Below are positions 1 to 5,478 of a stretch of 15,978 nt of DNA, piece after piece. The DNA comes from an uncultured Campylobacter sp. Its GTDB lineage: Bacteria > Actinomycetota > Actinomycetes > Mycobacteriales > Mycobacteriaceae. A program made the position numbers and the translations under genes. Position 1 is the stretch's first letter, and the number at the start of each line of letters is the position of its first letter. Under the pieces are notes generated by a model. The model was given only the letters and a program-made list of their open reading frames with translations, made no database searches and was not told the DNA's origin. The DNA lies in NCBI GenBank assembly GCA_946221035.1, contig CAMIME010000049.1, positions 1 through 15,978 on the forward strand, written 5' to 3'.

Positions 1-52
1 CATCACCTTGCCAAGGTGAGGGTCGCGAGTTCGAGTCTCGTCATCCGCTCCA
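1..52 (+). tRNA. tRNA-Gly(GCC), 3' part only, cut by the window edge
   Basis: These 52 nt are identical to positions 322-373, the 3' part of the complete tRNA-Gly in this window. They contain the anticodon arm with loop TTGCCAA (anticodon GCC), the T arm, the 3' acceptor strand CATCCGC, discriminator T and an encoded CCA. The 5' acceptor strand and most of the D arm lie before the window. This is truncation by the window, not a broken gene. Confidence 0.93.
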
Positions 53-93
53 AGTACAAAGCTTTGTGCCCAGTACTTCGGTGGATATTCCAC

Positions 94-167
94 GGTGGAT
101 TGGTCGAGTGGTTAGGCAACGGTCTGCAAAACCGTGTACACGGGTTCGATTCCCGTATCCACCTCCA
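94..167 (+). tRNA. tRNA-Cys(GCA)
   Basis: A complete cloverleaf is visible. The acceptor stem GGTGGAT/ATCCACC is fully paired, the anticodon stem ACGGT/ACCGT encloses loop CTGCAAA with anticodon GCA at 126-128, and the T stem ACGGG/CCCGT encloses TTCGATT. The discriminator is T, followed by an encoded CCA at 165-167. It is the second member of a closely spaced array that is probably cotranscribed. Confidence 0.96.
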
Positions 168-183
168 GCTTTACAGCTATCTT

Positions 184-258
184 GCGCGTTTAGCTCAGCG
201 GGAGAGCGCTTCCCTGACACGGAAGAGGTCACTGGTTCAATCCCAGTATCGCGCACCA
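184..258 (+). tRNA. tRNA-Val(GAC)
   Basis: The anticodon stem CTTCC/GGAAG encloses loop CTGACAC, giving anticodon GAC (Val). The T stem ACTGG/CCAGT encloses TTCAATC, and CCA is encoded at 256-258. The acceptor strands GCGCGTT and ATCGCGC pair at six of seven positions; position 6 against 67 is T against T (189 against 249). It starts only 16 nt after tRNA-Cys, consistent with one processed transcript. Confidence 0.95.
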
Positions 259-297
259 GGTCCTTTCGAGGCCCTGCACGAGCGACAAGTTCGTGCT

Positions 298-373
298 GCG
301 GATGTAGCGCAGTTGGTAGCGCATCACCTTGCCAAGGTGAGGGTCGCGAGTTCGAGTCTCGTCATCCGCTCCA
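298..373 (+). tRNA. tRNA-Gly(GCC), complete copy
   Basis: The 7-bp acceptor stem GCGGATG/CATCCGC is fully paired. The D stem is GCGC/GCGC, the anticodon stem TCACC/GGTGA carries anticodon GCC, the T stem is GCGAG/CTCGT with one G-U pair, the discriminator is T and CCA is encoded at 371-373. It is the last tRNA of the array and repeats the sequence of the partial tRNA at the left edge. A terminator-like hairpin begins 6 nt downstream. Confidence 0.96.
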
Positions 374-378
374 CCCAA

Positions 379-411
379 AGCCCCAGCTCTAACGGCCGGG
401 GCTATCCTTTT
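379..411 (+). terminator. Probable intrinsic terminator of the tRNA array
   Basis: AGCCCC (379-384) pairs with GGGGCT (398-403), with two further inner pairs (G386-C396, C387-G395). The hairpin is followed by ATCC and then TTTT at 408-411. The stem is moderate and the U-tract short and displaced by 4 nt, so efficiency is uncertain. It ends 4 nt before the ATG of the next gene and overlaps that gene's proposed -10 hexamer. Confidence 0.55.
403..408 (+). promoter_or_regulatory. Putative -10 hexamer TATCCT for a leaderless mRNA
   Basis: TATCCT fits the actinobacterial TAnnnT pattern and ends 6 nt before the ATG at 415, so transcription would begin at or next to the start codon. No Shine-Dalgarno sequence precedes that ATG. 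No convincing -35 hexamer is seen. Confidence 0.5.
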
Positions 412-414
412 GCC

Positions 415-1083
415 ATGACTGAAACGGATCTTCTCGGCCCGACCCTTCCCAAAACCGAGCGCGAAGTACGGGCAGCGATGATCATGACCCTTTTCGGCGC
501 CTTCGGCCGCGCGGGCACCTCCGCCCCGCTCGGCAACGACACCGACTCCGAGCTACTGCAATCGTTGCGCAGCTGGGCCGACATCATCATCGTCTCCGCC
601 GGTACAGCCAGGGCGGAGGAGTACGGCCCCTCCGACACCCCGCTGGCCATCCTCACCCGTTCATTCGATTTAGACCCGGGCCTCGGCCTCTTCCGCAGCG
701 CACCCCCGCTCATCCTCACACCCGAGCCATTGCTTACCGACGACTCCGTCGCCCACGCCCGGACCCAACTCGAATCCGCAGGCGCCACCATCGTCGGGGT
801 GGGCAGCGGGTCGGCACCGGAGGTCGTCGCAACGCTGCACGCGCGCGGGTACCAGCGCATCGCGTGCGAGGGCGGGCCCAGCGTCTACGCGGACATGATT
901 GCGAACGATCAGCTCGACGTCGTCCACCTCACCGTCGAACCCACCGCCGCGCACACCGACGGGCCCTGGGGCCTTGACGGGTTGACCGAGGGCCCGGACT
1001 TCCTTGCCCGATTCGCCCTCGAGCACACGCACGCGACTGCGGACTCCACGCTTTTCCTGCGGTACCGGAATATGCGCGACTGA
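415..1083 (+). CDS. Pyrimidine reductase family protein (RibD_C/DHFR-like fold)
   Basis: A 222-residue protein resembling the C-terminal reductase domain of RibD and its stand-alone actinobacterial relatives (Rv2671 type). It has an N-terminal FGRAGTS stretch (about 30-36), the DSELLQSLR...ADIIIVSAGTAR block (44-66) typical of these NADPH-dependent reductases, and the EGGPSVYADMI segment (152-162) matching the family EGGP signature. No deaminase domain is present, so it is not a full RibD. A pteridine or aminopyrimidine substrate is inferred from the family; a role in riboflavin or folate metabolism is unproven. The reading frame stays open upstream through the tRNA array, but that part is spurious. 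ATG 415 is chosen because it follows the last tRNA and has a -10 hexamer 6 nt before it. aftC follows after a short gap. Confidence 0.88.
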   Translation: MTETDLLGPTLPKTEREVRAAMIMTLFGAFGRAGTSAPLGNDTDSELLQSLRSWADIIIVSAGTARAEEYGPSDTPLAILTRSFDLDPGLGLFRSAPPLILTPEPLLTDDSVAHARTQLESAGATIVGVGSGSAPEVVATLHARGYQRIACEGGPSVYADMIANDQLDVVHLTVEPTAAHTDGPWGLDGLTEGPDFLARFALEHTHATADSTLFLRYRNMRD

Positions 1084-1097
1084 TACGGCGCGCCCGG

Positions 1098-1103
1098 TAC
1101 GGT
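1098..1103 (+). promoter_or_regulatory. Putative -10 hexamer TACGGT upstream of aftC
   Basis: TACGGT fits TAnnnT and ends exactly 7 nt before GTG 1111. There is no Shine-Dalgarno sequence in front of either GTG 1111 or ATG 1105. The hexamer therefore favours a leaderless transcript starting at GTG 1111, although readthrough from the upstream gene is also possible. Confidence 0.45.
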
Positions 1104-1110
1104 TATGCGG

Positions 1111-2310
1111 GTGACTATCCGCCCCCAGCCACACGCGCACTCCCCCTCCCCCGGGTGGAACGCCGCGGCGTGGCCGCTCGCCATCATCCTCGTCGCCCAC
1201 CGTCTCCTCGTCCTTGCCCGCGCCGGTTCCCCGACCGATGACTTCACCACCGTGTGGTCGGCGGCACGCAGATTCGTGGACCGCGTCCCCGTCTACAGCG
1301 AGCAGTACCACCACGTCGATCCCCACTACCTGTACAACCCGGGCGCGACGCTTGTGCTGTCGCCACTGGGGCTGCTGCCGTCCGTGGATGCCGCGCGCCC
1401 GTGGTTCATCGCCCTGAACGCCGCGTGCATCGTAATCGCCCTTGCGTGGCTCACACGCCTGGCCGGCTACCGGCTCTCCCACCCCGTGTTCCCGGTGGCG
1501 CTCGCGCTGGCATTCGCCACAGAGGCGGTGACGAACACCCTTGTGTTCTCCAACATCAACGGTGTTCTACTCCTCGCCCTCACCGCGTTTCTGGCGCTGT
1601 TCCTTTCCGGCAGGGACGTCGCGGCTGGCGTGATTTTGGGCCTGGCCGTCGTGGTCAAGCCCATGTTTGCGCCGCTTCTGGTGCTTCCTTTGATGCGCCT
1701 GCGCTGGCGCGCCACCGTTGTCGGTGCCGCAGTGCCGGTACTGCTCAATGCTGTGGCGTGGCCACTTACGCCGGGCGCCCGGGACTACGTGGACATCGTG
1801 GTGCCCTACCTTGGGCTCACGCGCGACTACGCGAACTCCTCTCTGGCGGGTGCCGCGGTGTACTTCGGCATGCCCAGCTGGCTTCAGGGCGTGCTGTTTG
1901 TGTGCTTCGCGCTCGCCGTGGCCGTCGCAGTGCTGGGCTTGGCGCGTTGGCGCCAGAGCGACGAGTACCTCTGGCTCATGGTGAGCTCCGGCGTGCTGCT
2001 TGCCGGCGTGTGCCTGTTGTCTTCCCTTGGACAGGCCTACTACTCGATGATGCTATTCCCCGCCCTGTTTACCGTGCTTCGCCCCAGAAGCCCGATGCAT
2101 GCATGGCCCGCGTGGCTTGGCGCAATCTTGTGCCTATCCCCCCTCGATTGGACCGGGATCCTCGGGCCGGATTCGCTTGCAGGATACTGGGCCAACACGT
2201 TCTTACCCACGGCCGGATGGGCAATATTTATCGTCTCCACCGCAGCGTGGGTAGTGTCTGTGCAAAGGTTTGATTTGAACCGTTCCAGCGAGGAAAGGAT
2301 TGGGCGATGA
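1111..2310 (+). CDS. aftC: Alpha-(1->3)-arabinofuranosyltransferase AftC-like, GT87/DUF2029 membrane glycosyltransferase
   Basis: A polytopic membrane protein of about 399 residues with roughly ten hydrophobic helices. After the first helix comes a PTDDFTTVW segment with the Asp pair D43-D44, the catalytic acidic site expected in the first periplasmic loop of GT-C enzymes, then HYLYNPGATL (about 72-81). AftC transfers arabinofuranose from decaprenyl-phosphoryl-arabinose to make alpha-1,3 branches in arabinogalactan and lipoarabinomannan. The assignment to AftC rather than another GT87 enzyme rests on synteny: in M. tuberculosis Rv2673 (aftC) lies between Rv2671 and msrB as here. ATG 1105 in frame is the alternative start; GTG 1111 is preferred because a TACGGT -10 lies 7 nt before it. 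The stop overlaps the msrB start (ATGA), indicating translational coupling. Confidence 0.83.
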   Translation: MTIRPQPHAHSPSPGWNAAAWPLAIILVAHRLLVLARAGSPTDDFTTVWSAARRFVDRVPVYSEQYHHVDPHYLYNPGATLVLSPLGLLPSVDAARPWFIALNAACIVIALAWLTRLAGYRLSHPVFPVALALAFATEAVTNTLVFSNINGVLLLALTAFLALFLSGRDVAAGVILGLAVVVKPMFAPLLVLPLMRLRWRATVVGAAVPVLLNAVAWPLTPGARDYVDIVVPYLGLTRDYANSSLAGAAVYFGMPSWLQGVLFVCFALAVAVAVLGLARWRQSDEYLWLMVSSGVLLAGVCLLSSLGQAYYSMMLFPALFTVLRPRSPMHAWPAWLGAILCLSPLDWTGILGPDSLAGYWANTFLPTAGWAIFIVSTAAWVVSVQRFDLNRSSEERIGR

Positions 2311-2720
2311 GCGAGGCAATGCCGAACTTCACCAACTTCACTGACAAGCAGTGGCGGGAGCGGCTCACCCCCGAGGAGTACCACGTCCTGCGCGAAGCTG
2401 GGACCGAGCCGCCCGGGGTGGGCGAATACACCGACACCACCACCCAGGGTGTCTACCGCTGTCGAGCTTGCGGCACCGAGCTCTTTCGTTCGGAAACGAA
2501 GTTCGACGCCCACTGCGGGTGGCCGTCCTTCTTCTCCCCCCTCGCGGGAGACCGCGTCATCGAACGCGTGGACACCTCGCACGGAATGATCCGCACAGAG
2601 GTCTTGTGCGCGAACTGCGGCTCCCACCTCGGCCACGTCTTCGCCGGTGAGGGCTTCAACACCCCGACCGATCTGCGCTACTGCATCAACTCCATCTCGC
2701 TGACGCTGGAAGAGGGCTAG
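2307..2720 (+). CDS. msrB: Peptide-methionine (R)-S-oxide reductase MsrB
   Basis: A 137-residue MsrB that reduces the R epimer of methionine sulfoxide in proteins. Two CxxC pairs, C52/C55 (CRAC) and C101/C104 (CANC), form the structural zinc site. CGWPSFF (70-76), SHLGHVF (106-112) and RYCIN (124-128) are the family motifs. C126 is the catalytic cysteine and C70 the expected resolving cysteine for thioredoxin- or mycoredoxin-linked recycling. An AGGAAAGG Shine-Dalgarno at 2291-2298 sits 8 nt before the ATG, which overlaps the aftC stop. The enzyme is cytoplasmic; its pairing with aftC is conserved in order but no functional link is evident. Confidence 0.97.
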   Translation: MSEAMPNFTNFTDKQWRERLTPEEYHVLREAGTEPPGVGEYTDTTTQGVYRCRACGTELFRSETKFDAHCGWPSFFSPLAGDRVIERVDTSHGMIRTEVLCANCGSHLGHVFAGEGFNTPTDLRYCINSISLTLEEG

Positions 2721-2739
2721 CTAGCCCCCTCCCGTACGG
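2715..2739. other. Two perfect palindromes between convergent msrB and hemQ
   Basis: GGCTAGCTAGCC (2715-2726) is a perfect 12-bp palindrome that includes the msrB TAG stop. CCGTACGG (2732-2739) is a perfect 8-bp palindrome ending just before the hemQ stop. No T-tract follows either on either strand, so this is not a recognisable intrinsic terminator. Confidence 0.45.
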
Positions 2740-3441
2740 CTACGGCAGCTTGGCGACGATCTCGCCGATGCCCGACACGCGGCGACCCGTCTGGAACGGG
2801 ATCTCCTCGCGCACGTGAAGGCGCGCTTCGGTGTAGCGCATCTTGTGCATGAGTTCCTCAATGCGCACCAGGGTCGGAGCCTCGAAGGCCAGCATCCACT
2901 CGTAGTCTCCCAGCGTGAACGCCTCTACCGTGTTGGCGCGAACATCGGCGAAATCGCGAGCGGCCTTGCCGTGCTCGGCCAAAATCCGGCGGCGCTCCGT
3001 CGGCTCCAGAAGGTACCAATCGTAGGAACGGACAAACGGATAGACCGTAATCCAGTCACCAGCGTCCTCCCCCATGATGAAGCTCGGCAGGTGGGACTTG
3101 TTGAATTCCGCCGGACGGTGCAGCCCGTTGCCCAGCCAGCTCAGCTCAACGACCTGGCCCAGCACGGTTGTCCGCCGGAAGTCCGACAACGCTTGCTGCA
3201 GCTGTTCAAACTCTTCAGCGTGCCACCACACCATGAAATCGGCGTCGGCCCTGATCCCGGTGTTGTCGTAGATCCCGCGGACTGTGACCACGCCATCTCG
3301 TTCCAACCTGTCAAAGAATGCCTGCGCCTCGTCTGCGATCTCTTGCCGCTCCGCTCCCAGCGCGCCGGGGACAGCGCGGAACACCGCGAACTGCAGGAAC
3401 CGCTGAACGGAATTCAGCGCATCGAAATCAAGCTTGGCCAT
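2740..3441 (-). CDS. hemQ: Coproheme decarboxylase HemQ (chlorite dismutase family)
   Basis: A 233-residue protein that oxidatively decarboxylates two propionates of coproheme III to give haem b, the last step of the coproporphyrin-dependent route of actinobacteria and firmicutes. H157 in LAEHGKAARDF is the expected proximal iron ligand, Y134 in ITVYPFVRSYDW the radical-forming tyrosine, and H117 in KSHLPSF the distal base that marks actinobacterial HemQ. The start is the ATG at 3441, set by an AAGGAGG 4 nt upstream; the frame stays open further upstream but that extension is not supported. The gene is convergent with msrB and divergent from DUF3000. M. tuberculosis has hemY and hemE next to hemQ, but neither is found here. 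Confidence 0.96.
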   Translation of the reverse strand: MAKLDFDALNSVQRFLQFAVFRAVPGALGAERQEIADEAQAFFDRLERDGVVTVRGIYDNTGIRADADFMVWWHAEEFEQLQQALSDFRRTTVLGQVVELSWLGNGLHRPAEFNKSHLPSFIMGEDAGDWITVYPFVRSYDWYLLEPTERRRILAEHGKAARDFADVRANTVEAFTLGDYEWMLAFEAPTLVRIEELMHKMRYTEARLHVREEIPFQTGRRVSGIGEIVAKLP

Positions 3442-3445
3442 GGAT

Positions 3446-3452
3446 CCTCCTT
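3446..3452 (-). promoter_or_regulatory. Shine-Dalgarno AAGGAGG of hemQ
   Basis: On the minus strand AAGGAGG is followed by ATCC and the ATG at 3441. It is near-perfect and decides the hemQ start against the longer open frame that reaches 3603. Confidence 0.85.
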
Positions 3453-3493
3453 GACTTTCGCCGCCCCAGGCGGCACCGAAAAACTCAATTCTC

Positions 3494-3499
3494 AGTGTA
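3494..3499 (-). promoter_or_regulatory. Putative -10 TACACT for hemQ
   Basis: On the minus strand TACACT fits TAnnnT and would give a leader of roughly 45 nt containing the strong Shine-Dalgarno sequence. No good -35 hexamer is seen at the usual distance. Confidence 0.35.
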
Positions 3500-3544
3500 G
3501 CCCCAGTGTTCGGCGCGCCTCCCCGATCCGGTGACGGCGCTGGA

Positions 3545-3550
3545 TACCTT
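3545..3550 (+). promoter_or_regulatory. Putative -10 TACCTT for leaderless DUF3000 gene
   Basis: TACCTT fits TAnnnT and ends 7 nt before GTG 3558. None of the three possible starts (GTG 3531, GTG 3558, ATG 3588) has a Shine-Dalgarno sequence, so this hexamer is the main reason for preferring 3558. Confidence 0.45.
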
Positions 3551-3557
3551 TGAGCCT

Positions 3558-4175
3558 GTGACGAATCCGGACACCGCCGACGCCAACATGGATGCGAACG
3601 CATCGTGGCCCGCCGAGTTTTCCTCCGCCGTGGAATCTATGCACGCTGCGACCTTGCGCCCCGAAATCACCCTGGGGACCATCCGGCCTCCGCAGCGCCC
3701 GGCGCCGTTTAGCCACGCCGTCGGCCTCGAGGTTGCCCACCCAGAAGAAGCCAACGACGGTCCGATTCCCGTGGACTCCGAGGGCGACGCGTTCGGCCGG
3801 CTTATCCTGCTCCACTCCCCGGCCGCAGAAGAGACCTGGGAGGGCACCATGCGCCTTGTGGCCTACATCCAGGCCGACATGGATGACGCCGTTGCCTCCG
3901 ACCCGCTGCTTCCCGACGTCGCGTGGCAGTGGCTCAACGAATCCCTCGCCGAGACCGGTGCTGGCTTCACCAACCTCGGCGGCACGGTCACCTCCACCGC
4001 CTCGGTGCGTTTCGGTGAGATCGGCGGCCCGCCTCGCGCCTATCAATTGGAAATGCGCGCGTCGTGGACGGCGGACGGGATTGACCTCCGCAGCCACGTT
4101 GAGGCCTTCGCCAAAGTACTGGCACACGTCGCCGGTTTACCACCGGAAGGTGTCACCCAGCTGGGCGCGCGCTAA
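3558..4175 (+). CDS. DUF3000 family protein, function unknown
   Basis: About 205 residues, soluble, with no signal peptide or membrane segment. The RPEITLGTIRPPQRPAPFSHAV stretch near the N-terminus (given here as landmarks RPEITL and PPQR) and the EDGxxxGRLILLHSP-like and WEGTMRLVAYIQADMD-type blocks are those I associate with actinobacterial DUF3000 proteins (Rv2680 type). The gene lies immediately upstream of RNase D, as in M. tuberculosis (Rv2680-Rv2681), which is the main support for the assignment. No catalytic residues can be named. The start is uncertain: GTG 3531 and ATG 3588 are in-frame alternatives. It is divergent from hemQ, with 116 nt between the two start codons. Confidence 0.8.
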   Translation: MTNPDTADANMDANASWPAEFSSAVESMHAATLRPEITLGTIRPPQRPAPFSHAVGLEVAHPEEANDGPIPVDSEGDAFGRLILLHSPAAEETWEGTMRLVAYIQADMDDAVASDPLLPDVAWQWLNESLAETGAGFTNLGGTVTSTASVRFGEIGGPPRAYQLEMRASWTADGIDLRSHVEAFAKVLAHVAGLPPEGVTQLGAR

Positions 4176-4178
4176 TTT
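4173..4178 (+). promoter_or_regulatory. Putative -10 TAATTT for leaderless RNase D mRNA
   Basis: TAATTT begins with the TAA stop of the DUF3000 gene and ends 7 nt before ATG 4186. There is no Shine-Dalgarno sequence in the 10 nt separating the two genes. RNase D could thus be transcribed as a leaderless mRNA in addition to readthrough from DUF3000. Confidence 0.45.
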
Positions 4179-4185
4179 TGTTCAC

Positions 4186-5478
4186 ATGAACCCTAGGGTC
4201 GACTACACCCTCGTTGAATCCCCGCGCGAGTTCGCCACCGCTGCAGCGGCGCTCGCTGCTGGCCGCGGCCCGTTCGCGGTGGACACGGAGCGCGCATCCG
4301 CGTTCCGTTACGACGACCGGGCCTTCCTTGTGCAGGTGTATCGCCGCGATTCGGGGACGTTCCTCATCGCCCCCGAGGGGCATCGGGCAGAGGTTACTGA
4401 AGTATTCGGCCCCGTGCTCAACGGTGGTGAGTGGATTATCCATGCGGCCGGCGAAGACTTGCGCAGCCTGGCCCAGCTTGGCCTTACTCCCGGATCCTTA
4501 TTCGACACCGAACTTGCCGCGCGACTTGCCGGGTTCGACCGCCCCAACCTCGGCGCAATGGTGGCGCACTTTGTCGGGGTAGAACTTGAAAAGGGCCACG
4601 GGCACGAGGACTGGTCCACAATGCCGCTGCCGGACGCGTGGCAGGAATATGCGGCCCTCGACGTAGCGTACCTGCACCCCTTGGCGGAGGCGCTAGCGGA
4701 ACAACTCGATGCCGAAGGCAAGCTTGCGATCGCCGCCGAGGAGTTCACCCATCTCATCCACGCGTACGCGCACACTTCCGCCCCGGAGAAAACGTGGCGC
4801 GACCTCAAGGGGGTCTCCACCGTGCGCACCCCGTCGGGCCTGCAGTTGGTTAGAGAACTGTGGCGTGCGCGCGACGAATACGGCCGCTCAACCGACACCT
4901 CCCCCTCCCGCCTGCTTTCGAACAGGACGCTCGTCGAAATCGCCCGAGCTGAGCCCGACAGCCACCAGGAACTTCTCGACGCCCTGGGGCGCGAGCGCCT
5001 CCCCGAACGCCGCGCCAAGCGTATCCAGCGAGTGATCCAGCAGGCCCTCGAAGCGGACGTCGACACCTGGCCCACGGCACACAAACACGAGACGAAAGAC
5101 TCGCCTCCGGGCAAGGGCACCTGGGAGCGGCACTATCCCGACTCCTGGCAGATGCTGCAGCACACACGAACCCGAGTTGCTGAGGTAAGTGCCGCGCTCC
5201 AGATCCCGCCCGAGCTCGTCCTCGCGCCGGCGACACTGCGAAGCGTCGCTTGGAACGCCCCGAGCACAGGACCGGCTTGGGACACGCACACAGCGGCGAC
5301 ACAGCTTCGCGACGCAGGTGCACGCCAATGGCAGATCGAACTCACTGCGCCGGTGATCGCTGCGGCCCACGCTGAGACAGTTCGTCTTGCCGTTGCAGCG
5401 AGGGAGGGACAAGGTCGGCGTGATGCAACGCGGCGGCGACGGAGGCGTCGACAAGCGGCGGCGCTTGGGCGCGATTAG
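4186..5478 (+). CDS. rnd: Ribonuclease D-like 3'-5' exoribonuclease with HRDC domain
   Basis: 430 residues. The DEDDy exonuclease domain occupies about 1-200: Exo I FAVDTERAS (D33, E35), Exo II HAAGEDLRSL (D91) and Exo III YAALDVAYL (Y155, D159). An HRDC nucleic-acid-binding domain follows from about 215 to 295 (SPSRLLSNRTLVEIARAEP). The family trims 3' ends of tRNA and other stable RNA precursors with two divalent metals. The ATG at 4186 is chosen because the exonuclease domain starts just after it; the frame is open further upstream within DUF3000 but that is an overlap artefact. The C-terminus ends in an unusual run of seven arginines. The last 4 nt overlap the 3' end of convergent dxs. 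Confidence 0.93.
   Translation: MNPRVDYTLVESPREFATAAAALAAGRGPFAVDTERASAFRYDDRAFLVQVYRRDSGTFLIAPEGHRAEVTEVFGPVLNGGEWIIHAAGEDLRSLAQLGLTPGSLFDTELAARLAGFDRPNLGAMVAHFVGVELEKGHGHEDWSTMPLPDAWQEYAALDVAYLHPLAEALAEQLDAEGKLAIAAEEFTHLIHAYAHTSAPEKTWRDLKGVSTVRTPSGLQLVRELWRARDEYGRSTDTSPSRLLSNRTLVEIARAEPDSHQELLDALGRERLPERRAKRIQRVIQQALEADVDTWPTAHKHETKDSPPGKGTWERHYPDSWQMLQHTRTRVAEVSAALQIPPELVLAPATLRSVAWNAPSTGPAWDTHTAATQLRDAGARQWQIELTAPVIAAAHAETVRLAVAAREGQGRRDATRRRRRRRQAAALGRD

Noticed and set aside
1..52. Partial tRNA-Gly copy as a phage or island attachment-site remnant
   Set aside because: It is cut by the window edge rather than truncated inside the sequence, and there is no integrase or mobile gene nearby.
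16..414. Open frame running through the tRNA array into the pyrimidine reductase gene, giving a longer protein
   Set aside because: The extra 133 codons are read from tRNA-Cys, tRNA-Val and tRNA-Gly sequences. The family homology begins after ATG 415.
3592..4185. Upstream extension of the RNase D frame by 198 codons
   Set aside because: It lies wholly within the DUF3000 gene in another frame and has a Pro/Arg/Ser-rich composition typical of a GC-rich shadow frame. The exonuclease domain starts just after ATG 4186.
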